NCBI RefSeq assembly: GCF_036417845.1
Contig: NC_089979.1
Location: 30,066,958 to 30,130,957, forward strand
Direction of reading: 5' to 3'
Source: Apteryx mantelli
Taxonomy: Eukaryota > Chordata > Aves > Apterygiformes > Apterygidae
Length of the DNA stretch: 64,000 nt
The stretch's first letter is position 1; every line of letters begins with the position of its first letter. The notes under the pieces are model-generated. The model saw only the letters and a list, made by a program, of their open reading frames with translations. It made no database searches and was not told where the DNA came from. Position numbers and translations under genes: made by a program. Of this stretch, positions 13,294 to 26,329 are shown one piece after another.

Positions 13294-16200
13294 CACACCC
13301 TGCTTAGTGAACTGCAGGAGACCTGGAAAAACAGTTTTGAAAGTGAAGAAAGTTAATCAAAAGTAAGGTAAAAGCTTACTATGAAAAGGACACTTTGCTT
13401 TACATGCACTGGCCAACACAACAACTTCAGGAGGTCAAGACCTGAGTGCCAATGGAATCTTTTCAGAAAGTATTATTTCAGTACTTTTTACTATCAGTTC
13501 AAGTGGCATATATGATAGTCCTTTGAACAAGGACTCATCTTATGCCCACACAGAAAATCAGGTTAAAAAAGTCAATCTTGCAAATTTGTGTTAGAGGTAT
13601 CCTTACTACTTCAGCACATTCCATAGAAAAATACATAATACTAAGGAAGTTAATGCAACAAAAATAGGCATTAATGTACACAAATTGTTTTAAGAATATT
13701 ATAATACCTGGTTCTGGATACTGTTTTTCTGAAGGTACTGACTCCAAGGATCTGGTATCTGTTCATCTGTTCCTCTGTTAGACACCCGTGAATTTATTTT
13801 CAGCAAATAGCAACCCTGAGATCCATATCTCTGCTTCATCTCTTCATAAATGGAGTCAGCTCTGAAAAATTAAAATAAATGTACACATTGTCTTAATCTC
13901 ACACCAATTCTAAATGTGTACTGCAACAAGCTATTTTAGACAGTTATCCACAGGCATTAAAAGAAAAATTTTCATTTTTTAAGGTCAGTCCTCTATGTAA
14001 GAGTGAAACTGAGACTCTTCTAAAAGAAATTAGTTCAGTTAGATAGCATAGAAATCTACCTCAAGAAGTTGGAAATGATTGCTTATTTTACATGAACACA
14101 AGAATTAAATCTAGAAATACCATCTAAGGAAGTCTGCCTTGATAATAGTCAGGAAACTGGCTAAGATTAAATATACAACAGAATATATTAACAGTAATTT
14201 ATAACATATGCATTTTGGTCAAAAAGAATTAATTGAAGGCAGAAAACTCACCTTTGCTCCTCTCCTGTGCTTACATCATGCAGCAACACATAGTATTTGA
14301 GAGTGTTTGGTATAAACCATTTTGGATATAAATATTCACTACTATGCTGAATTCGATGTTGTTCTTGAGACAGCTTCAGAAATTGTTCCACAGGCTCTGG
14401 TTCACTAGAAGAAACTACAAGCATACCTAAATTCACGTTAAGGACATTTATCAGAAGAACCAGAAACAGCCACTGATCATACAGTAAAACAGGAAGTGCC
14501 CCTTGTTTAAGCCTATAAAACTCACAAGGATAAAGCTTGTGCAACTGAAGTTTGGCCTAGGTCTCAATTAAGGGGGAAGAAAAAAAAAAAACCCACCCAC
14601 ATGTTTTAAAAATTTTAAAGGGTCAGTTAACTAATATCTGTGGCATGAGATGAAACATGAACTTTCTCCAGTTTTGACACAGAATTCAAGCTGATAGTTC
14701 ATTTGGTATTTTAGATCAAGATCATCTGTTCACAGGTAAAACTTATGTTTACACAAGTTTAACTAAAGCTCACTCCCAATGTATTTTACTTCCTAACTTT
14801 CAAAGAACTATAGCTTTCTTTTTAAGGCATCACCTGACCAAATTCAATAATGCCAGTATTAATAAATACGTCATCTGAATAAAAAGCAGACATGTTCAGT
14901 GTGACTCTGATCATAAGGAACATTCTGCTTTGCTACTTCTATTCACCAAGCCAAAGTCATTAAATTAGAGAAGCCAAAAAAGCAAGTCATATTTTAAATG
15001 TTACTACAATTTAGCAGCCAAGGGCAAGAATCAATATTTTGCCAAATTAATTCTGCACAAATGGTTATCTCAAACTATAACATACCTGTGACACCATACT
15101 GAAATGATAAAGTACAGTTGAGAGTTAGGAACAGAGTGTTATGAAACCTGCAGCATTAATTTCTTTGTAAAGTCAACACCAACTACATTTTGAAACAACA
15201 TACTTCTCCCCCTCCCCCCCCAACCCCCCCCATCTGGGGCGGGTAAGTCAGGCTTAACTCTTGCTCAAAAAAGCTACCGTGAAAGCATTTAAAAATCTTT
15301 GCAGTCTTTTGGGCTGAACTTCTATTTATTTTAGACAGCCTTTCAACACTTGCCCATCCCTCAAGTGCTAGAAAAGCCAATAAAGAGCTGCAAGTACATT
15401 CCAACAGAAAATCCTCTGTGGTACACTAAGACAGTCAACAGGTACCTAAAGAGCAACAGTAGAAAACATTCTAGGATAAATTTACAGGTATTAGGTTACA
15501 GTTCAGTTTGAGGTGTAAACAAGTATGTATTTCCCCCCCTCCGTTTTTTTTTTTTTAAGGCTCCAACTACAAAGAAACCTCTTACACAATTAGTCTGAAT
15601 CGTTAGTTATATTAAGGGATATTTCACAGCACATTGGCAGAAAGAGTTATTCTAAAATTTCAAAGTCTCTTGCATTATATTTCTGCAGCTAGTTGTAAGA
15701 GTCATCAGGGAAGACCACCATAACACTCAAAGGATACATGCAACATAGTGGTTTAAGAATTCGTGATCCGATGCAGGCATGGACTGAAGAAAGCTCTCTC
15801 TGTAAGACTCAAACCAAGGGGTAGTAGCTGAAATACACAATAAGATAGGACCCAATTTATTTATGCAGTCAAGCTTCTGTTTATTCATTCAAATAAAGGG
15901 ATTACAAAAGATTGTATCTGTAAGTGAAACTTGCAAACTCTGACAAGGTTTGCAGGGGCCAGGCAGGAGGGAAAGGGGAAAACAGTCTAAGTAAAAGCTT
16001 CTAGAATACAGAGTCTGAAAACACAGGTGGGAGATATTAAAAGATACTTTAAAATTAATCCTGTGAAACTGAGTAAGAATATCTTAACCATCAACTCCTT
16101 CAGTATTTTAAGCTGACATATATTCAGCCTACACTGAATATATACACTGTTAGAGTAACTACTACTTCAGCTCTCTAAACACATACACACTTGGAAGAAA

Positions 16201-19200
16201 ACAAACAAATTCTTCTAACAGTCATTGTACTCACCTCATTTAAGGTTGTAACAATTGACTGAGAAGCTAATTCATTTTAGAGTATGCAGAGGAACCAAAA
16301 ATTACCAAATCCCTATCCTGCTGCTTTTGCCAAAGTTATGACTTGCCAGTAGTCACCTTCCTCTTTCACCCCTTAACCCATAAACACACACCAACACACA
16401 CCACGCACAAATGCTAAAAAGCTGAGGTCTGAGTTGTGCCACTAAATCCTTACAAGGATACTCCGTCATGCTCAAAATGCCCTTTTGCAGAAAGGGCTCT
16501 ATTTCAGAGTATCGAAATAAGATCTACAGAGAAACCAAGTACATCTGGGACATCTGAAGAGCCTGTGAACCTAAAAATCTGTTTCTTTCCACCCCAACTA
16601 TCAGTCTAGAAATAAATACTATTTCTCCTTTCAAGATTTGTTTTATGCCGTCACAATTCTGCAATTCTTCCACCTCAGTACAAAAAAAACCCCAAGGCAA
16701 AATAAATCAGTCCATTTCTAATAACCTGATTTCAAACTGCACAGTAAGCTGGAATCCATAGTAAAATCACCTGCAAACTAGAAAAGAATGATTGGCAAGG
16801 AAAAATGCATTAATAAGAAATCCTGGAGATATTTACTTTCCTTATAGCGCCCAAAACAGAAAAGAAACACATTCCTTGATTTAACTTGCATAAAAATTTC
16901 CTAAAGCTTCGTCAACCTTCCCCCCACCTTCCCACTCCTGCCCCTCCCAAAAAAGGCTTTGGGAGAATATCTTCTAGTGCATTAAAGTTGATCCATTTTG
17001 TTTAATCTTGTCAGGCCATTTTACACCAGCTTCATTCACACATTTAAGTCGAACATCCTTGCATTTTACAACTGAACTCAATCTGTCAGTATATTTCAGT
17101 GATTAAGAAGATGAGTAAGATGCAAATTTCTAGCTTGCATCATGATCTATCTAATCAACTGATCTTTGAACACTAATCTATGGTAAAAAAAAATGCACCT
17201 GCATTTACCAAGTCCAACATGTAAATATTTCAATTACTTATATCAAGGAAAACACAACTTATTAAAAACAAAACTTAAAAAATGACTCTAGTGTATATTT
17301 CATAAGTATAATGAAGCCTTGTAGTAATTCAGGTTCAGAACCAAGCAGCATTAAATTAAGGGTAAAAATTATGATTACATTTTCGTTTCAAGCTCTAATT
17401 TCAGTTTTCCATTCCTGTTATTCAGTTGAACAACAGCAAAAAAGTTTAAAAACTTGACAGATCCACAAACAGGGCTGTACTAAGCCTATTTGTTTCAAAT
17501 TCTCATTCAGCCTAGCAAGAAACTAGGAAGAGGTTACAAAAGCAATCATATTCTCCTCTACAGAGCCCAGCATACTGTAACATTATTTACCCAAGCACAT
17601 TTACAGGGCCATAATCATTTATACTAGATACTTGCAAAAATAAACATGCACCTTATTCAAAGCAAAGTATTTTTGTTAACATTTTCAAGAACATAGGGTT
17701 ATGCATCATGTGTTATGACAGCGCAAAGCATCACAGATCTGTATGTTTTATGTTTCTCCAGTACACATTTATAGTAGGCTAAACGAGTGGAGCTTGAGCC
17801 TATGTAAACTTGTTAATGGTTTCTGAACACATTAGGAAAAAAATATGGATAAATTCTATTTGTACAAAACAGCTTAGGTATGAGAAATCTACTTCATTAG
17901 GTTTTGTATTTTTCTCATTATTTTACTGAGCAAAATGAATTTCATAGGTATCAGTATTTAGCACATTTAGAAAAGACAACATTTAGCAGCATTTGAACAG
18001 ACACTCCTAAAAGGATAGCTATGACTAACTGAAGGCATAAGCTTTGTTAATATTTAAAACTGAAAAAACATCAAGACCTAGCTAGTTTATAGACCACGAC
18101 ATAGAGCTTCACTGTAAGTTGAGAGGTCAACAACCAATGCATTTTTGGCAGCAATAGGTCTAATATAAATTAAACAAAAATGCATTATAAAACACTTCAT
18201 TTTTAAGAAAGTCATAATCCAGACAATATCAAATAAAGCAGAGACATGTACTGTAAATACAGTTACACTTTAGTTTCAATTTGAACAACACTACTATCCA
18301 CACAGAAGAAAACTCTAAAGAGAAGCAGGAAAGTATTTGTATTTGAAATACAGAACAGTGACAGTATACAGTTCTTATAGGATCAAACAAGATGGCACTT
18401 TTACAGCATCAGGATCAGTTTTTCCCCCACTCTGCACTTATTGGACTCTATGGAAAGACCAAATGACTTAGGTTAACAAGATTAGAACTATAAATAAAAG
18501 AAAATTAAACAACCATCACCAACAATTTTTTATTGTGGGGAAAAAATGGAGGAACACACATCTATGCCAAGAAAAGTGCTAAACAGTTGCAGCAGATGGT
18601 AAGGAAAGGTGGATGGGGCACACAGAAAAGGGATAAAGGGCAATTTGGCAAATCCGCACCAGCCACAAAAAATACCTGAATAAAACGCAGATGTGTTCAG
18701 TTCCATCAGTGTCTCTTTCCAATTATTGTACCAAGGAACACTAGCTTTAACTGAGCGATCTGATAGAAAAAACATGGTATTATTATACTAAAAGAGGGTC
18801 ATGTGCAAACACACTATTGCCTTTTATGCTTTGGTAGCATGAAGTAGAAATCTGTACCATACAGGCCCATCAGAGATTGAAGACATTTGAATCCAGATAA
18901 CCTCAATTATGAATGTTTCAGGCTCAACATTTCACAGTGTACTTTAGAGTTCAATATTCGTTTCCGGTTCAGCCCAAATCCTGGCCTTAATAACAATGGA
19001 AATCTATAAAGCTGTAGAGAATTGGAGAGTTATATTTAGATATATTTCTATTTTTAGATATATTTCTATTTATTATATTTCTATTTTTCTAGTTGGAAAA
19101 GACCATAAACATAAGCCACTAATTTCTGAGACTTCTCAGCCTGCAGCACTACAGTTAAAGTAACTGAAGAGGTTAGCTGCTGAAAGTGGCTGCCCCAACT

Positions 19201-22200
19201 TTCTCCTTAGCCCTGTCATGGTCCTGCATTTCTGTTATGTCTGCATTACCATCATGCAGCCTTGGATGAACAGGACCAGGGAAGCCATTCAGCTGAAAAT
19301 TGATGCAACAGAGGAAGAAAAAAATAGAAGTCTTCAGTGAGATCACTTTTACTCACTTCCCTCTCCTGTGTGCTTGCAAATGTGGAAAGACATGCACAGC
19401 TGAACACGAGCACCCTCTCAGCAACCATCCAAGTCTTACAGAACTACAGTGTTATGGAACAGTATTATGGAACTACAAATATGAGACTATTAAACAAGTG
19501 TAACAAGGAAGGATTACAAACTGTTAAACCAATTTATTACAGCAGTTCCAAAACTTTTCTTAAATAAGCAGGATCATGATCCCATTACAGGAGATACTCA
19601 CGTATGTCATTCTTACATGGTCTATCTATATTTTCCTTCAAAACATATTGCACTTGATCATAATTAAAGATCAAGAAAATATGCTTTAACATTGCTGTCA
19701 TAGAAAACTAGTTTACCACAGGAAAAAGAGCAGCAAATTTAAAAAAAAGATTTGAGCATTTCACATTTCCATTAAAAAAAAATATCTGTGGCCAGGAATG
19801 AGTGCTTTACAGGTTTTCAATAAAATGCTCTAACACAGTTTGGGGGGGGGGGGGAGGGGGAGAAAGGAAGTTTCTTGAGTTCATTTTCTGCTTTACTTTC
19901 TACTGTATTTCCTATCTGACAAGCTAAGGACTTTGTCATGTCCTGCTAGAACGTAATGGATCCAAGTTTCATCATCAAAAACACTCTGCTAAAGCCCTAT
20001 GAAGAGGTACAAAATTACCAAATTGTTGCACGATTTTGTCCCCAAGTATGATCTTAAATAGAGATTACACTGTTCTCCTGCTGTCAAGAAAGCACATGTC
20101 CAGTCTGAGTGGAAATAAGAACCTAACTGTTGAGAGACAGCAGAGATCTAAAGATAGTCAAGGATGATAACTAGTACACCTGGGGCTCAAGCAGCAAATA
20201 GGGAAGACAAAGATGAGGCCTATTTGCTTGCACCACTACACAAAGAATGGCTTGATAAAGTCATTTTTCCCCCCTCTTCCACTACATCACTTCTAAGTTG
20301 AAGCTGTTTAAAACATCATGGAAGATTTCTGACTCCTAGAAATTGGAAACCCCTAACAATTCAAGCAGACTTTACCTCTTCAAAATTTTTTTCACATAAA
20401 AAAGACATTAAGCAGAGAACCAATTCCACAGATAAGCGGGGCATGGAACCTATGAAGGGAGGCTGTAGTTTCCACTAGCAGCTCTCAAAAATTAGAATTT
20501 TAATAGTAAAGTGAAATATTAAGTCTCTCAAGTCTTTTCCATCAGCTTGAAGATGTGGCTTGTAAATCAGGGATTGAAGATGTACAATTTTGATTTTTTT
20601 CATATTCACATATCCAAAAAATCAACATACAATGCTACTACATCTACTTTTAATCCTCATGAATTTAGCAGGTATGTATAATTTACCAGGCATATATAAA
20701 AAAACCTGTCATTCTTTTGTTATAGCAGAGCCAAATTCCTTAAAGCATGCCAAACTAAGTATAATGAATTACTCATGTTTAAACAGGACAATTCATACAT
20801 GCTTTAGATTAAGTATGTACTCAAAGGCTTTAGTGGATTAGTGCTTTAATTGGGAGGAGTTTAATCTTCTCAGCTCTCAAGATCATGTATCAACTTTTTT
20901 CAGATCTCCAAGGAATAAAACATTGCAAATACTTTTTCATCTTTAGAATATTCTAACTATTGTGACAGTGAAATATGAACCACTGAGTTTCATGGCAAAA
21001 CCACTTTTTATGACCACCTTATGAACTCTATGCATTAAGCGATGAGTAAGAAGACAACTAAAACAAAACCAGGATGACTGACTTTAAAGTAAAGCTATAC
21101 ATTAGTACCAATATTGTAAGTAAATTCTGATATATTTATCTGATTCAGATCAGGTGTAACAGGTTGCTATCTCAACTTTGTAATAAAAAGCTCTAGTTTA
21201 AACTACAGAAAAATACAATATCATTACATACCACTAATGTTGAGATCATAATCTCCAGCTGTGATCACATTAGCTACTAGTCCTTCAGCAGGCTGGCTGA
21301 CAGATACAACATCATTCAAAAGCTTTCGAATGGCACCTGGCTGAGGTGGGTGAGTAATAATGTTGTTCACAGCAATCTTCAGATTTTTAATTATGTGAAG
21401 CTGATTATTAGGATCTCTCATGTGAACTAAAAAAGAAAAAAAATAGGCTTTGTTAAGCAGTAAAATAGAAAGAGTTAAAACAGTTACCATAAATTAGCTT
21501 TTCTTTCATGGACTTCTGTTTTATTTTAAAGATATACTTACTTAGCTAAACCTGTCAATCATCAGTTTTAGAATACAACCCATAATACTTGAGTATCAAA
21601 AAAAAGAGGAGTGAACAAAAGGAAGGAGAAATTACTTCATTTTTTGCATTAACAAATTCCATATTAGGCTTATTTAGACAAACTGATGAAAGTGAAAGTA
21701 GGTTCTTAATTTATAAGACTATCCACTCAAAATGGGTAGCAAAGTACTCATAAAACCCATACCCAACTACACTGCTCCACAACCTCTTCCTTGGGGAACA
21801 CACACAACTTGCACTGAAAGCTTGTAATAGTCATACGGATGTCACTGTTAACATATCATGTTCCAAAGAGTCTGACAGAAAATTCCAGTACATAATAATA
21901 GCAGTCAATAAATTCAACAGGGATAGCACAGGATTACTTCATCCAAATGAACATTTCCTTTATTTAATACTATAAACATTATTACCTTAGGTTTTTAAGA
22001 ACTGCTTTCAGAACTCCCCTGTTCTCCAAAAGATATCACACAAGTTACAACGCTGGATCTGCTCCATGATTTTTCAGATCAGTTTCCCCATTTCAAGCCA
22101 CAAACACCAATCAAATAAGCCAGGCAATAAGTGCAGGCAGGATATATTGGGTATGTCTACCTAAGCTATTTTGTGTGACCACATGCCCCACAGTACAGCT

Positions 22201-25200
22201 CTAGACCACTTTGCACTCACACAAATCACTGTACACTGAAGGCATACAGAGGACAGCATGAAGGAAGATTCTTGTTCTTCTTCTAGTCTTGCAGCTAACC
22301 ACAAGATTTACACCATGAAGGTCTGAAATTGAGTCTTCAGTCTCCCAGCCGGGAGAGTTTCAAACCTTTTCTCCAAGTCTCTTCAGAAGTAACAACCACA
22401 CAAATAGGACTACATGGGTCTATAGTCTTAGCTGTTAATGCAGCTGGCACTGGCATAGTTCTACCCTCCTCAGGCTCATGACCACTCCCAGCCCTTAAGC
22501 TAGCACTGAAATTCACAGTAACGTGCAGTGAAGCAGTTCAGAGAGATGATTCTGGCAAAAATAACCCAAAAATCCAGAAGAAATTTTTAGCCCACATCAG
22601 TTCCTTGAACTGGAGCCATGTGATGAGCTTTCAACACAAAGGTGGGCAATTGTGCAGGCTCAACCTAGTAGATCCAGTTTGGCACATCCAGCAGAAAACT
22701 GATCCTGGAGGATAAAAATGAAAAGATTTTTTTCATCTGATCGGCTAACCAGATTGATCAATCTTAGGATCAAATGCAAAGTAAGTGGCAGGAACAAACA
22801 GCCCACAAGGGTGGGCAAAACAAGCTTTTTAGAAAAGGAAGTTTGTCTTTACCAGTGTAGCTATAAAAAAAAAAAAAAAAAAATCAAGACTCATCGTTGC
22901 TGACTCACCTAAAACACAATAGCCATCAATAATGAAGATCTTGCACACTGCCATACAGGATGCAGATGATACTTCTGGCATGCCTGCAATGAACTAGCTA
23001 AGGACTGACATAAAGGACATACTCGGTATACCACAAAAGTCTTGCCTTAATCCCTAGTAAAGATCTACTATTGTTACATATTTCCTTAAAGTATCTGTAA
23101 GATTATTTTGGAAGGTATTCTGCCAAGAGAGGAAGGAGTAATGTGAAATAGAACAATATCCTTCACATCAAAAGTGAAGAATATTCAAAATGATCCCACT
23201 GTTGGCTAAAATACTCATGCACAAGGAATCCCTAACATGAAACTAAGTTCACTGAATAAATACAGTGTTCCCATTATACTTCCAGCAGATATTTAAATTC
23301 AAGACTTAGAAGAATGAAATATACAGTTGTCAGAAACTTATTTTTTTTAAATAAGAAATATAAAACCCTCTGGTTCAAGAGCAACCAAGACTGTTAAATT
23401 GACACCTGCTAGTTGAATTATAGACAGTAATCCTCTCCCCACCTCCAAGACAATATTAGTTCAAATGGTATTTTTGAAAACTTGTTAAAAAATGAGAGGC
23501 TGTATTAAAGAAAACCTCCATTCATAATACATACATTTGTTTAATTAGCCACCAATTGTTACTAGCACACACTATACTTATGAAAAACCACTGAACCTTC
23601 TGAATAAATGTGAAGGTATAAAATCTATGACATGCTTTCAGTTTACTATATCAGAAAAAAAAAGTTTGTGAAGGGTTTGCTTTGTTGGTGGGGTTTTTTG
23701 GGGGGCGGGGCAGGGGGGAAGAGGGTTGTTTGCTTTAAGTCAAGACTTGCAGAGACAGTAAAGTTGCTCTCACCATTTTTTAATCATTTCTTCTTCAACA
23801 ACTGAAAGCAACTTCCTTAAAGTCAAAAATGCTAGAAATTATGGTAAGGAACACTTTAAACTTGTGCTCAGAATTTTCTACCATCACAATCTGCCATACT
23901 GCACAAGTATTTTTGGTTACACTAACAGTGGTAAGTAATTCACAGGCAAAAGTTGATTAGCAGATTAGGTACCTGGTGCAGATGCCCCTACACCTATAAT
24001 AAATACAGTTGTAGAGTTCTACTTGAGACTAAATGTAATCCGGTCTCATTGGACTGAAATTTCAAGCAGCACATGGTTCAAAGCTACCTGAAGAATCAAA
24101 CAGCAATCTGGGCCTTTACATCTCTGTTACGGTGTAGAGGACAATTGGTGCACACAGTGCAAAGCTTTCAGCTTAGCTTCTGTTTATCAACTGTTTAGCA
24201 CATCAGTTAGGAGATTTGCTTCAGAACTACACTGCTTCTCCAAACTAGAATACTGACAAAGATGCAGTATTTAGTCAGCTCATAAGCTATGCAAGTCCTA
24301 GACTTCAGAGAAAAACCTGTACTGTAACCAGGCTCAGAGTGTAGCAAACAGGTGACTGAACTCTTCAGACCACACATGTTGCTTCCTCAGCTCCTTATGA
24401 TTTGAAGTTTGCATGAATACAAGAGACAGCTAATTTCCAAAGAGATGAGATACAAATTAACCCAATTTTACATTAAAAACTCGGTGAGGTCACCACTAAA
24501 TAAAGGCAGGAATGCCAATTCACAAAAACACCCACCCACACGATATTCCCTTCTCCTGTAGGGAAAAAAAGTGCTTAAAACTGAAGCTACCAAACCAACT
24601 ATGAGCAATACAACACACCACAGTTGTGCAGGCTATACAGATGCATGCATATATATATATATACACACACACACACAAACACACATCCTGCTGTTCTACA
24701 ATCAGATCATTAATCATGCCTCTCTTCCTCTCAATTGGACATTGCATGCACCACAAAAATTTTAATGACAAGTCTGATCAAACCTATGAATGTACAATTA
24801 AGAACCTATCCTATGTTTCCAGGGTCTTCCGCAGGGGATACAATTAACAGTGTCACTTGCTATGATTGTAAGTGTAGCAGTGCTTGCACCAATTGTGATA
24901 AACTAAGTTTCCCTATCATAAAGCCCCGCAAATTCTGGAGCTACAAAAATTGTTTGCCATTATACAAACTTAACAAGAAGCTTTACTGCACTGACCTGTC
25001 CTTCCGCCTGAATCAAATGCCTAGTACTGCTTTTCCTACCCTCATGCACACTGACTTTCATGACAAGGAGAAGTTACTTACAGTGTGCAATAATATGTTT
25101 TCCATTAAACTAGAAGTCACTCTTGCAGTGCAGAACTGCAGTCAAGCTTGCAGTCTACTGAATCAGAATACATAGAAAATAGCGTAGCAACAAAACCCAC

Positions 25201-26287
25201 TGTTACGATCTTCAACTTCTCAGTTCTCTGACCCATGAGTCAGGTTTTGAATAGGATAGTTTAAGACTGTCCAAACCTAGAGAGAACAGGAAGAATGCTG
25301 TTTCTTAAAGACTCCCCATGACACAGTCACAGCTATGAAACTAAGAGATGAAAACTGTATCACTGGCATTTAGAACACGTTCATGTGGGTGTTCATTTAT
25401 ATTACTACATCATGGAGCTTAGAGAAGGGAAATTACAGAAACATCAGAAGTTACAGAGAAGTTACTGAAATCAAATAGCAGTGCTTTTCTACAGAATTTA
25501 TAGAACAGTACAGAAATTCACAATCAGTCTCTCAAGAAGTAAGATAAAAATCTTATGTCGTACAGAGGGAGGGAGTCTGATCTTTAGCCATTTTAAAGGA
25601 GAATGAAGACTAATTTTGTTTATAAGCATGTTATATTATGGCACTTTTAATCCTGAAGTCTCTTCAGCATTTCCTGTGTAAGTTCCTTTACTGTTACAAC
25701 GGTGAGAACAAAAATAGTTACAACTAAGTGACAACAGTAAATATTCTTCAGAATGAATGCTTCATTCTGAATTGACAACCTGGTTACTTTTACTAAATGA
25801 ATTTTGAAAGCTTTTTGCTAAAGAATCTAAAGAGATGTTTAAGTAATCTGAGAATTTCAAGGATTTGAGGTTCTGCATTATTATTTTCATTTGTACTGTA
25901 TTTTCATGTAGCTCATGAATACTGCTAAAGAACAAAGCAGAAAAACTTATAAAGAAGTTATGGTTAAATATGATTAATAAGCTGCTAAGACTTGCAGCAG
26001 AATCAAGACAGATGTCAACACATACCAGCTTTTAAGTTGGCGCCATTCAGCTAAACAGCAATGCAAAAGTTCAACTGAAGTGACAGTACAAGCTTAATTT
26101 TCTTGAAATGTTCCCTCAACATAAGACAGCAAGAGACAAATCTCTTTGAGCTGAGTGCCTGCCAGAAACCAAATCTGACAAATACCACTGCATTGCTATT
26201 CTGTTGAGGAGTTCTGCACTTCTGTTCTGATTACTGTTCAGCATGCTGTTCTAATGAGCAGTATCTTAAAAAGCACAGCTTAGTGGT

Positions 26288-26329
<42 letters not shown>

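Larger units (their letters stand above)
12576..13707 (-). other. TRAPPC8 intron 5
   Basis: Contains an AT dinucleotide patch (about 12930-12960), a G-run/C-run inverted repeat (12979-13025) and a (CA)n microsatellite (13253-13288). The rest is featureless. Confidence 0.75.

Noticed and set aside
24735..25175. 146-codon plus-strand open frame inside TRAPPC8 intron 1
   Set aside because: It is Cys- and Lys-rich with no domain I recognise, no start context or CpG promoter, and is antisense within an intron. It is most likely a chance frame.
26289..26326. 38-base T-run as the tail of a minus-strand retrogene or SINE
   Set aside because: No element body or target-site duplication is visible beside it; treated as a simple repeat.
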